DNA of 6,116 nucleotides, taken from positions 1 through 6,116 of the forward strand of contig JAZOBC010000081.1 of assembly GCA_045595795.1 (NCBI GenBank), in the 5' to 3' direction. Position 1 is the stretch's first letter, and every line of letters begins with the position of its first letter. A model generated the notes under the pieces. That model searched no databases. It saw nothing but the letters and a program-made list of their open reading frames with translations, and was not told where the DNA came from. This DNA comes from UMGS755 sp045595795. Lineage in GTDB: Bacteria > Bacillota > Clostridia > UBA1381 > UBA9506. A program made the translations under genes and the position numbers. This document shows, piece after piece, positions 1 to 6,116 of this stretch.

Positions 1-152
1 TATTTGTATGATTTAAACGGCAATTTGCTGATTAAAAACACAATTTCAAGAGATTTCGATCTAACACCAGGTGGTGGAGCGCTATACAGCAACGTGCGAA
101 TTGTATTACCTGCACAGCAGCAGTTTGACGTAAGACTTGATAACGGCACAAT
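1..152 (+). repeat. Long direct repeat, copy 1 (inter-gene)
   Basis: This stretch matches 1498-1649 at 148 of 152 bases, in the same strand and same reading frame. Mismatches are at positions 80, 135, 136 and 149. The match starts at the very first base of the window, so its left border is not visible. After position 152 the two sequences diverge abruptly. It encodes the C-terminal strands of a jelly-roll-like domain. Confidence 0.97.
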
Positions 153-816
153 CGTTTCATCCAGTGCCGATAACATGGCTCTTGCCTCTTCTACGGTTAG
201 CAATAACAGCACAAAGGTCAGCCGTAAGCCGGACCTGAGCTTTGGGATTACCAGCCCCATTTTGGATGCATCAAAGCTTACATGCACAATCACAGATGAG
301 AACGAAAATGTTCTCCCAGCTACAGCCTATGAGCTTTCTTTATTGAATGCATTTGAAGTCAGCCTTGAATGGAATCAACTGCTCGAGCGCAAAACAGACT
401 ATACGGTAGCGTTATTCTATGATGGAACAGAGATTGGCAGCATTCAGTTTGAAACAGAGGACATCCATCAGCTGACGCCGGGAACGCTGCGGTTGGATAA
501 GGCGGATAGTGAATGGAATGTGACAGAATCAGGCATTACCTCCTTGACGAATGGTAATGTCATTGTGAATCTTTCGGTAGAAGATCCTCTTAACTATCCA
601 ACGTTTAACGGTGTGATGTTCATTGCTGTTCATACGGCAGATGGGCTTTTGCATCAAATAGATTTTACAACTCTTTCGAATGTAGATTTTTCAGCACTGA
701 CAGGTCAAATTACTTTGACAGATTTGCCGGCAGGCGCAACGCTCTCAGTGTGCTTGCTTGACAATCTGCAAAGTTATATGCCGTTATGTACGGCAATAGA
801 GGCTTTAAGCCAATAG
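1..816 (+). CDS. Secreted-type modular Ig-like/carbohydrate-binding-like protein, 3' part only
   Basis: The reading frame is open from the first base and ends at TAG 814-816, giving 271 visible residues; the true start lies upstream of the window. A TTG at position 4 is in frame but has no ribosome binding site and falls inside a conserved domain, so it is not a start. Residues 1-51 match the end of the first jelly-roll-like domain of the next gene almost exactly (YLYDLNGNLLIKNT...RIVLPAQQQFDV). Residues about 52-155 form an Ig-like (Big_5-type) beta-sandwich, aligning with KSVDLTFDQP...TLNYAGV of the next gene but strongly diverged. Residues about 156-271 are a C-terminal beta module ending VCLLDNLQSYMPLCTA. 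No catalytic motif, LPXTG sorting signal, SLH or dockerin repeat is visible. Only 39 bases separate it from the next gene's start and there is no terminator, so the two are probably co-transcribed. Secretion is inferred from the paralogue's signal peptide. Function is probably extracellular glycan or surface binding; this is an inference. Confidence 0.85.
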   Translation, partial: YLYDLNGNLLIKNTISRDFDLTPGGGALYSNVRIVLPAQQQFDVRLDNGTIVSSSADNMALASSTVSNNSTKVSRKPDLSFGITSPILDASKLTCTITDENENVLPATAYELSLLNAFEVSLEWNQLLERKTDYTVALFYDGTEIGSIQFETEDIHQLTPGTLRLDKADSEWNVTESGITSLTNGNVIVNLSVEDPLNYPTFNGVMFIAVHTADGLLHQIDFTTLSNVDFSALTGQITLTDLPAGATLSVCLLDNLQSYMPLCTAIEALSQ

Positions 817-843
817 GCTTTTAAGTCAAAAAATAATTTATAA

Positions 844-848
844 AGGAG
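844..848 (+). promoter_or_regulatory. Ribosome binding site deciding the start of the two-unit gene
   Basis: AGGAG, within AAAGGAGAA, lies 7 bases before the ATG at 856 but only 1 base before the in-frame ATG at 850. The 7-base spacing is the normal one, so the ATG at 856 is chosen. It also gives a cleaner signal peptide, starting MVKRFF rather than MSMVKRFF. Confidence 0.8.
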
Positions 849-855
849 AATGAGT

Positions 856-3240
856 ATGGTAAAACGGTTTTTTTCAATTCTTTTGGTAACCCTAATGGCT
901 TTATCCTTAGTACCGGTTTCCGCTTCCACTCAGAGCACCGAAGTTGACGGCTTTGAGAGCGAGTCGTTAACTATTGGTACAGACCTAGTCGATGTAACCG
1001 CCGCAGGCTACGGCGGCTATACAAGCAGCGTCTGGAAAATGGACAGTGATGAAGCTAACTACATCAACGGTTGGACGTATAGTGGCGGTCTCGCCATTGG
1101 AGATGGCGGAAATGCTGTTAAGCAGCTGAGCCTGACCCCGGTTTCGGAAAACGGGAATACAGTTATGAAGATTACCCGTGATGGGACGCAGACGACAGGC
1201 GCTGGTGTGGCTACTGCGTATCATAGCTTTGACCCAGGGCATGAAAACGATGTTGTTTATACTTCGTTTGATTTTAAGATTGTTACTGCTCCAGGTAGCG
1301 GTGGCAATTATATCGGTGTGCGAAGCGGTGAGGTGTCGACCACAAACTTGTTCATTTTTAATAGCAACTATATTCAAAACATCGCTGGCGACGGCCTATC
1401 AGGAAATGGTAGTGGCTCAGAAGGAGAAAACTGGGTTAAACATAATAACGAGTGGGTCAGAGTTTTAATTAAGCTTACAAAGGCCAATGCAACAGGCTAT
1501 TTGTATGATTTAAACGGCAATTTGCTGATTAAAAACACAATTTCAAGAGATTTCGATCTAACACCAGGTGGTGGAGGGCTATACAGCAACGTGCGAATTG
1601 TATTACCTGCACAGCAGCAGTTTGACGTAAGGGTTGATAACGGCAAAATTGTGACCGTTGTTCCTGGAACCGATACCGTGGGCTTCGTTTCTGACTCGAT
1701 TGCCGATAAAGGTAGTGTCAATCCTTCACTTAAATCCGTTGATTTAACCTTTGACCAGCCTGTTGCAGTACCGGCAAACGGCACCATTACCCTGACACCT
1801 AACGGTGGCGAAGCCATTTCCTGTACGGCAGCTTCCATTAACGCAGGTGAGGGTCTTCGTGTATCCTGGACAGCAACTCTTGCACCGACAACGCAGTATA
1901 CCTTAAACTATGCAGGCGTGACTGGCTTGGCAGGCAATGCACTTGGCGATGCAACCAAGACGTTATCCTTTACAACAATGGATGTTGCAATACTGCCTAC
2001 AACGTATACTGACGGCTTTGAGAGCGAGTCGTTAGCTATCGGCACAGATCTGGTAGATAGCACTAAACCGCTAAACGGCGGCTATACCAGCAATGTCTGG
2101 AAACTTGATGAAGATGGAACTTATCGCGTTTCGCTCCAAGGGTTTATTAGTAATGGCGAGCCGCTTCTGAGTATGGTTCCGGTTATGGATGGAACAAACA
2201 AGGTTATGAAGATGGCACAGACAACAAATACATCCATTGGTTTTGGTACAGCACTGTATTCCTTTACAGAAACGCAGGCGGACGATGTGGTTGTTTTTTC
2301 CGTTAAGTTTAAACCTGTTTCAGGAAGTGGCTATATAGGCTTTGCTAACGAGTATTATTTCTGCAAAGAACTGTTCCATTTTGATAGCACTCAAATTTAT
2401 AGGACCCCTAGTGACGGCCAAAAAGCTGATGGCTTTAACCACGAAAATAAATGGTACACGGTTAAGATTGCGCTTTCTAAAGAAAGTGTGACCGGTTCCT
2501 TGTATGATGAAAACGGCGAACTCAAGCTGGTATCAACGAATTCAGGAACGAACAGTTGTGAACTGAGAAACGTTCGATTTAAATTAGATAGCCCTCAAGC
2601 AGAAGTGTATCTGGATGAGAGTAGCATGACAGTTATCAAAGCCGGCAACACAGTTTCTTATAGTGGTGCAAGCTCACTTTCAACCGATGCCTGGGCACCG
2701 GCGGTTGATTTGAAGTTTGATATCCCCGTGGCGACACCGGCAGCGGGTGCAGTTACCTGCAGTGCAGGTGCATGCACCGTAGAACAGATTGCTCCCGACA
2801 CACTGCGAGTGACTCTGGGCGCACTGGCTAAGGGAACCTATACCTTAGATTTCAGCGGCGTAAAAGGTATTTTAAACAACCGTCTCTTCGGCGCAACAAG
2901 TGTTACCTTTACAGCAGAAGCAGACGAAGTCATTCTGGCAAAGAATAAGACCATTGACATCGTAATTTATGACTGGAAAGTCAGCGGTGACCAAACCATC
3001 ACCGTGTGGAACTACAAAGAGGCAATGACACCTGTATTCTATGTAGCGCTTTACAGTGGCAAACAATTAGTAGGCGTTGAGAAGTTTACAGACAAGGCCT
3101 TAGCGCCTGGCGTAACGGACGTTACCATGACACTGAGCAAGACTTACGAATATGTTACAGACATCAAAGTAATCGCCGTGAACAACGAAACGGACTTTAA
3201 ACCTATTATGGATTGCGTTGATGTTTCACAGTATGATTAA
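856..3240 (+). CDS. Secreted protein with two tandem jelly-roll-like + Ig-like units
   Basis: This is a complete gene of 794 residues from ATG 856; an ATG two codons upstream (850) is too close to the AGGAG site. Residues 1-23 are a Sec signal peptide (MVKR, hydrophobic core, VSA before the predicted cut). Unit A has a jelly-roll/LamG-like domain (about 31-266, starting DGFESESLTIGTDLVD) and an Ig-like domain (about 267-376). Unit B repeats the layout (about 386-595, starting DGFESESLAIGTDLVD, then Ig-like about 596-692). Residues about 693-794 form a C-terminal beta module ending VIAVNNETDFKPIMDC. Both units carry W-x-x-V-x-I...G-x-L-Y-D-x-N-G, typical of lectin-like sandwiches. No catalytic residues, sortase motif, SLH or dockerin are seen, so it is probably released, or held by binding to a glycan or partner. 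It follows a paralogue in the same apparent operon and ends before a strong terminator. A structural surface role is the alternative; exact function is unknown. Confidence 0.9.
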   Translation: MVKRFFSILLVTLMALSLVPVSASTQSTEVDGFESESLTIGTDLVDVTAAGYGGYTSSVWKMDSDEANYINGWTYSGGLAIGDGGNAVKQLSLTPVSENGNTVMKITRDGTQTTGAGVATAYHSFDPGHENDVVYTSFDFKIVTAPGSGGNYIGVRSGEVSTTNLFIFNSNYIQNIAGDGLSGNGSGSEGENWVKHNNEWVRVLIKLTKANATGYLYDLNGNLLIKNTISRDFDLTPGGGGLYSNVRIVLPAQQQFDVRVDNGKIVTVVPGTDTVGFVSDSIADKGSVNPSLKSVDLTFDQPVAVPANGTITLTPNGGEAISCTAASINAGEGLRVSWTATLAPTTQYTLNYAGVTGLAGNALGDATKTLSFTTMDVAILPTTYTDGFESESLAIGTDLVDSTKPLNGGYTSNVWKLDEDGTYRVSLQGFISNGEPLLSMVPVMDGTNKVMKMAQTTNTSIGFGTALYSFTETQADDVVVFSVKFKPVSGSGYIGFANEYYFCKELFHFDSTQIYRTPSDGQKADGFNHENKWYTVKIALSKESVTGSLYDENGELKLVSTNSGTNSCELRNVRFKLDSPQAEVYLDESSMTVIKAGNTVSYSGASSLSTDAWAPAVDLKFDIPVATPAAGAVTCSAGACTVEQIAPDTLRVTLGALAKGTYTLDFSGVKGILNNRLFGATSVTFTAEADEVILAKNKTIDIVIYDWKVSGDQTITVWNYKEAMTPVFYVALYSGKQLVGVEKFTDKALAPGVTDVTMTLSKTYEYVTDIKVIAVNNETDFKPIMDCVDVSQYD
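945..993 (+). repeat. Internal unit repeat, start of unit A
   Basis: This matches 2010-2058. The 24 bases from 946 (gacggctttgagagcgag and onward to tcgtta) are identical at 2011, after which most differences fall at third codon positions. It marks the beginning of the first of two homologous protein units, which are offset by 1065 bases (355 codons). Confidence 0.85.
1498..1649 (+). repeat. Long direct repeat, copy 2 (inter-gene)
   Basis: This is the partner of 1-152, with differences at 1577, 1632, 1633 and 1646. At the protein level they give Gly instead of Ala, a silent Arg change, Val instead of Leu, and Lys instead of Thr. It lies at the end of the first jelly-roll-like domain of the two-unit gene. 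The corresponding segment of unit B in the same gene is much more diverged than the copy in the neighbouring gene. Confidence 0.97.
2010..2058 (+). repeat. Internal unit repeat, start of unit B
   Basis: This is the second copy of the unit-start sequence at 945-993, encoding DGFESESLAIGTDLVD. The reading frame is preserved and the offset is an exact multiple of three, as expected for an in-frame tandem duplication within the gene. Confidence 0.85.
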
Positions 3241-3279
3241 TTTATAAGAGTTTTTAAAATATTTACCATGATCCTATTG

Positions 3280-3313
3280 ATTGCGGCGGCTTACCCGCCG
3301 CCGCAATGTTTTT
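3280..3313 (+). terminator. Rho-independent terminator
   Basis: A perfect 11-base-pair GC-rich stem (attgcggcggc at 3280-3290 pairing with gccgccgcaat at 3297-3307) closes a 6-base loop (ttaccc). It is followed by G and then five T (3309-3313). It lies 40 bases after the stop of the two-unit gene and should end the transcript of the first two genes, separating them from the beta-propeller gene. Confidence 0.92.
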
Positions 3314-3361
3314 CTAAAATCGCCGAGGAAATATTCATTTGCTTATGCAGAATCAAAATGC

Positions 3362-3391
3362 GTGAATGTGTTTTCTGTTTTGTTTTAAAAT
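3362..3391 (+). promoter_or_regulatory. Possible sigma-A-type promoter for the beta-propeller gene
   Basis: A TAAAAT hexamer at 3386-3391 matches the -10 consensus at five of six bases. The best upstream partner at 18 bases is GTGAAT (3362-3367), which matches the -35 consensus at only three of six. The location between the terminator at 3313 and the start at 3446 is where a promoter is expected and would leave a leader of roughly 50 bases. The -35 is weak, so this is tentative. Confidence 0.25.
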
Positions 3392-3428
3392 CCAGAAGAT
3401 AGATTCATTCATTTTACATTATAAGGGC

Positions 3429-3434
3429 GGGGGA
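3429..3434 (+). promoter_or_regulatory. Atypical ribosome binding site of the beta-propeller gene
   Basis: A purine run GGGGGA lies 11 bases before the ATG at 3446, inside agggcgggggaataat. It is richer in G than the usual AGGAGG and spaced slightly far, but it is the only Shine-Dalgarno-like sequence in place. It supports the start at 3446. Confidence 0.55.
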
Positions 3435-3445
3435 ATAATACTACT

Positions 3446-4375
3446 ATGTCAGAATTTAATTATGATGCAACAACGATTATGAAAAACGGGTTTCCCACGA
3501 TAAAAAAATTAGGTGCGGTGAGTCCTTATGGTGAAATGTCGCCTTTTGTATGGAAAGGTAAGCTGATGCGCCTGGAGTTGATTGATTCAGCAAGGTCTGT
3601 TATGACAGCACAAGATTCAAAGGCTGGAATTCGTGACTGTGAAACAGGAGAATTTATATCCTACCTGGCTGAAGATAGCTATTACCATTCGGCATATATT
3701 GAAGGTGATACGGCTTATGTACTGGGTGTTGATTTGAAAAACCGCGATACCATTCGTATCTACGAGAGCCGTGACTTGGTTCATTGGACAAACAGAGTGC
3801 TGCTAAAAAATCCCGGTTGGTCATATTGTAACACCGGCCTGACAAAGGGTGAAAATGGTTATGTTCTTTTAATGGAGGGTGCTGAACCGCCAGAGCATGT
3901 GGGTCAATATCCTTATACGTTCTTTTTTGCCACCTCGCCCGACCTTCAGCATTGGACTTTGATGGACTACGACCTAGGCTTTTCTAAAGAGCGCTATATG
4001 GGCGGCCCCTGGATACGCTATAGCGAGGGCTGGTATTATGTAATCTCAGTTACAGAGCTGCCCTGTCAGCGGTATACAAATTATATTTACCGTACAAAGG
4101 ATTTTAAAGATTGGTATGTGGGATATTATAATCCTATTTTGATTCCCAGCGAAGAAGACAGGGTCATTTCGCCGGACGCCGCGGATATAACCGAGGAAAT
4201 TGCCAGAGAGATTCAAACAGGCTTCCTGTCCAGTAATGCGGATATTGACATGTGTGACTACAACGGCAAGACTTATATCAATTATGGGGTCGGCAATCAG
4301 CTCGGCTTTTATTATATGGCAGCGGCAGAATATGATGGTAGCGTTGCAGAATTTCTCCGCTCGTTCTTCGAATAA
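3446..4375 (+). CDS. GH43-like five-bladed beta-propeller glycosidase (predicted, cytoplasmic)
   Basis: This is a complete 309-residue protein with no signal peptide or membrane segment, so it is probably cytoplasmic. Features seen are an N-terminal strand SPYGEMSPFVWKGKL (residues 26-40) and three copies of the propeller-blade motif (S/T)-x-D-(L/F)-x-x-W: RIYESRDLVHW (104-114), FFATSPDLQHW (160-170) and YIYRTKDFKDW (213-223). A C-terminal blade NADIDMCDYNGKTYINYGVGNQ (264-285, split here by description only) precedes AEYDGSVAEFLRSFF. Such blades are typical of GH43/GH32-like glycosidases. Length and intact ends suggest a full-length member. I could not assign the catalytic acids with confidence, and GH130-type phosphorylases or a non-catalytic propeller are alternatives. 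It lies after a terminator and 50 bases before a secreted hydrolase candidate with no terminator between, so those two probably share a transcript. A role in breaking down imported oligosaccharides is inference. Confidence 0.82.
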   Translation: MSEFNYDATTIMKNGFPTIKKLGAVSPYGEMSPFVWKGKLMRLELIDSARSVMTAQDSKAGIRDCETGEFISYLAEDSYYHSAYIEGDTAYVLGVDLKNRDTIRIYESRDLVHWTNRVLLKNPGWSYCNTGLTKGENGYVLLMEGAEPPEHVGQYPYTFFFATSPDLQHWTLMDYDLGFSKERYMGGPWIRYSEGWYYVISVTELPCQRYTNYIYRTKDFKDWYVGYYNPILIPSEEDRVISPDAADITEEIAREIQTGFLSSNADIDMCDYNGKTYINYGVGNQLGFYYMAAAEYDGSVAEFLRSFFE

Positions 4376-4408
4376 CAGTTCAAGCATGCTGTACAAAACT
4401 TTTGTGTT

Positions 4409-4416
4409 GAAGAGAG
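4409..4416 (+). promoter_or_regulatory. Weak ribosome binding site of the large secreted hydrolase gene
   Basis: GAAGAGAG ends 9 bases before the ATG at 4426. It is a weak Shine-Dalgarno match. The in-frame TGA at 4408-4410 rules out any earlier start, and the ATG is followed immediately by a signal peptide. Confidence 0.5.
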
Positions 4417-4425
4417 TGTGTTACT

Positions 4426-6116
4426 ATGCTAAAAAAATTTTGTTCTATCTTTTTGACTGTTCTGCTGATTGTTAGTACATTGCCTACCGTACTGGCTGAA
4501 GGCGCATTGCTTTCTCTGCAAGATGCGGTAGAGCCATTAGAGCTTATGAGCAGTACTGTTTCAGGCAAAACATTATGTTTTCCGGTGGAAAATCATACAG
4601 GCGAGGATATGTCTGTCAGTTTATTGCTTGCGGTTTATCAAAAGTCAGGTGATAGCCGGAAGATGCTGGCAGTAGAGCGCTCAGAAGCAATTATTGAAGC
4701 AGATGCAGAAACGCTGCTGGTTACCATGACGGGTAATTATCACGATGTAAGCGAAGTCAAACTGATGGTTTTTAACGATATGGAGCGTCTTATGCCGGTT
4801 GCAACCGCTAAAGGCGTTGTCATTCATGAGAAGGTGCCCTTTTATGACGTTGATGACTATGAAAAAGAGTTACTTTTCAAGCAGGATTTTGAGGGTGGGA
4901 CTTTGCCCTCTAACGTGGAAGTCTCCACCTCTTATACCAGTGAAAATATTGATTCTACCGTCGGCTATGGCGGTGGCAACTCTTATAAAGTCAGTGGCGA
5001 GGATTCAAAATCTGACATAGAGGGCGGTACATCATTAGTATATACAATCAGTAATCTTGATATACAAAAAGGAAGCGGAATCTTAGCTTCGGCACAGATG
5101 AAAGCAGAGGGCTTAAGTGGTGAAAAGGCAGATGCGGGCGAAAGTACTTGGGCAGAAGGCTGCCGGACAACCATGACCTATAAAAATTCTGTTACAGGTG
5201 AGTCCAAAGACATTTACATAATTGATGAAACGATTAACGGGACCACGGATTGGATTGAATCCATGCAATACGCGATTTGCGAATTTGACGTAGATACCGT
5301 TAGCGTGATGTGCTATTTAAACGGCACGGTAAACAAGGGAATGGCATGGTATGATGAGATTTGCTTGTATAAGTTAGGCTTTGACCCATTTTTAGAGGCG
5401 GTGCTTGAGACGCCAAACTATAAGGGATTTATTTATGGCGAAAATGGTGTGGGGGATATCAACCTCTCTACAAGCGTAAAGGATTATGGCGGTCTTTACG
5501 ATTTAGACAATTGCCGTGTTCGGGCACAGGTTGTTGATGCTTGTGATACTGTGCAGATGCGTGCTGCTGTAGAAGATGCGCAGGAAGAAATTAAAATCAG
5601 CTTTTCTTCAGGTGACCTCACCATGGGGCAGGACTACTATTTGCAGCTGATGTTAGAAAATAAAACAACAGGAGAGTGTTACAGTTTTCGCGAATGGACG
5701 CTCCGGAAGCGCCCTGAAACATATCGTCCAAACCATTATTTTGATGAGTATGGCAGGTTTGTAATTGATGGTGAGCCAACCTTCTTAATGGGCATTTATG
5801 GCATGAATAAGCTTTATGATACAATTGATAATTTAGCAGGAACGCCCATAAATGTCCTCATTCCTTATGGGTATGCCTGGCTTATATCCTATGATGGTTC
5901 ACAAGGAAAGTATAAAATTGATATTGATGAGGAATTGCTTGATTATGCTGAGGCACATGACATTAAGCTTATAGCAGCGTTAGCCAATTTTATTTATTCT
6001 AAGGTACAATCCACAGGCACATTCAGCGACATTGTTTCTAAGCCGCAGGAATCAAGAGAGGCATATACACAATATGCTGAGCTTTTGGATCATTCGGCAA
6101 TTTTAGGCTACTATAT
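4426..6116 (+). CDS. Secreted modular protein, putative TIM-barrel glycoside hydrolase (5' part)
   Basis: The frame runs open from ATG 4426 to the window end (563 complete codons, no stop), so the gene is cut by the window. Residues 1-24 are a Sec signal peptide (MLKK, hydrophobic core, VLA before the predicted cut). Residues about 42-130 form a beta module ending KLMVFNDMERLMPVATA, like the C-terminal modules of the first two genes. Residues about 148-318 start LLFKQDFEGGTLPSNVEV and end WYDEICLYKLGF, a layout typical of CBM4/9-like sandwich domains. Residues about 319-432 are a further beta-rich domain. From about 441, GRFVIDGEPTFLMGIYG opens a predicted TIM barrel: this 'x-GRF-x-(V/I)-(D/N)-G-x-P-x-F-x-x-G-x-Y' entry is typical of GH5/GH2-C/GH35-like clan GH-A barrels. 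Visible parts include LLDYAEAHDIKLIAAL and the final HSAILGYYI. The catalytic acids are not reached, so family and activity stay open. The spacing to the upstream beta-propeller gene (50 bases) suggests one operon. Confidence 0.87.
   Translation, partial: MLKKFCSIFLTVLLIVSTLPTVLAEGALLSLQDAVEPLELMSSTVSGKTLCFPVENHTGEDMSVSLLLAVYQKSGDSRKMLAVERSEAIIEADAETLLVTMTGNYHDVSEVKLMVFNDMERLMPVATAKGVVIHEKVPFYDVDDYEKELLFKQDFEGGTLPSNVEVSTSYTSENIDSTVGYGGGNSYKVSGEDSKSDIEGGTSLVYTISNLDIQKGSGILASAQMKAEGLSGEKADAGESTWAEGCRTTMTYKNSVTGESKDIYIIDETINGTTDWIESMQYAICEFDVDTVSVMCYLNGTVNKGMAWYDEICLYKLGFDPFLEAVLETPNYKGFIYGENGVGDINLSTSVKDYGGLYDLDNCRVRAQVVDACDTVQMRAAVEDAQEEIKISFSSGDLTMGQDYYLQLMLENKTTGECYSFREWTLRKRPETYRPNHYFDEYGRFVIDGEPTFLMGIYGMNKLYDTIDNLAGTPINVLIPYGYAWLISYDGSQGKYKIDIDEELLDYAEAHDIKLIAALANFIYSKVQSTGTFSDIVSKPQESREAYTQYAELLDHSAILGYY

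Noticed and set aside
803..825. Small hairpin over the stop codon of gene 1 (aagcc, loop aata, ggctt)
   Set aside because: The stem is only 5 base pairs and is not followed by a T run, so it is not a credible terminator and does not separate genes 1 and 2.
850..855. Start of the two-unit gene at the ATG at 850
   Set aside because: Only one base separates it from the AGGAG site, too little for normal initiation; the ATG at 856 has 7-base spacing.
985..1838. Two open frames on the minus strand inside the two-unit gene (985-1377 and 1497-1838)
   Set aside because: They lie antisense to a well-supported coding region, have no ribosome binding site or recognisable domain, and their composition follows from the codon pattern of the plus-strand gene.
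3415..3425. TATAAG near 3420 as a -10 box for the beta-propeller gene
   Set aside because: There is no -35-like sequence at proper spacing and the transcript would start within the ribosome binding site.
4391..4404. Inverted repeat acaaaa-c-ttttgt between the beta-propeller and hydrolase genes
   Set aside because: It is AT-rich with almost no loop and no T run after it, so it is neither a stable terminator nor a supported operator.
4046..4475. Open frames at 4046-4396 (minus) and 4200-4475 (plus, frame shifted) around the beta-propeller/hydrolase gene junction
   Set aside because: Both overlap the end of the beta-propeller gene, and the plus-strand one runs into the hydrolase signal peptide region in another frame. 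Neither has domain content or a plausible ribosome binding site.
4799..5824. Short open frames inside the hydrolase region (4799-5020 plus, 4983-5174 minus, 5618-5824 minus)
   Set aside because: The continuous frame from 4426 to the window end encodes recognisable domains across all of them, so these are by-products of that gene.

Overview
The window looks like chromosomal or contig DNA from a low-to-moderate GC Gram-positive anaerobe, most likely class Clostridia. This is inferred from the AAAGGAG-type ribosome binding site, the dense same-strand packing, and large secreted modular carbohydrate-active proteins with short Lys-rich Sec signal peptides. I cannot name a genus from the sequence alone. 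No RNA gene, insertion sequence, CRISPR array, phage gene or defence gene is visible.

All four genes are on the plus strand. (1) Positions 1-816 hold the 3' part of a secreted-type protein whose beginning lies outside the window: the tail of a jelly-roll/carbohydrate-binding-like domain, an Ig-like domain and a C-terminal beta module. (2) Positions 856-3240 hold a complete paralogue with a signal peptide, two tandem [jelly-roll-like + Ig-like] units of about 355 residues each, and a related C-terminal module. It follows gene 1 after 39 bases with no terminator, so the two are probably co-transcribed, and it ends at a strong intrinsic terminator (3280-3313). (3) Positions 3446-4375 hold a complete protein without a signal peptide that looks like a GH43-type five-bladed beta-propeller glycosidase. 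(4) From 4426 to the window end, and continuing beyond it, is a large open frame with a signal peptide. It encodes an N-terminal beta module, a carbohydrate-binding-like domain, a beta-rich linker domain and the start of a predicted TIM-barrel glycoside hydrolase. It is open for at least 563 codons with no stop in view.

Taken together this reads as a glycan-utilisation or glycan-binding locus (inference): two secreted, apparently non-catalytic binding proteins, a secreted modular hydrolase candidate, and a cytoplasmic beta-propeller enzyme that could act on imported oligosaccharides. The substrate cannot be read from the sequence.

The most notable structure is recombinational. A 152-base stretch of gene 1 is nearly identical to a stretch of gene 2 (148 of 152 bases) and then diverges abruptly. 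Gene 2 is itself an internal duplication. A short beta module ending in a '(D/N)-(N/D)-x-x-x-x-(M/K)-P' signature appears in three of the four proteins, at the C-terminus of two and the N-terminus of the third.
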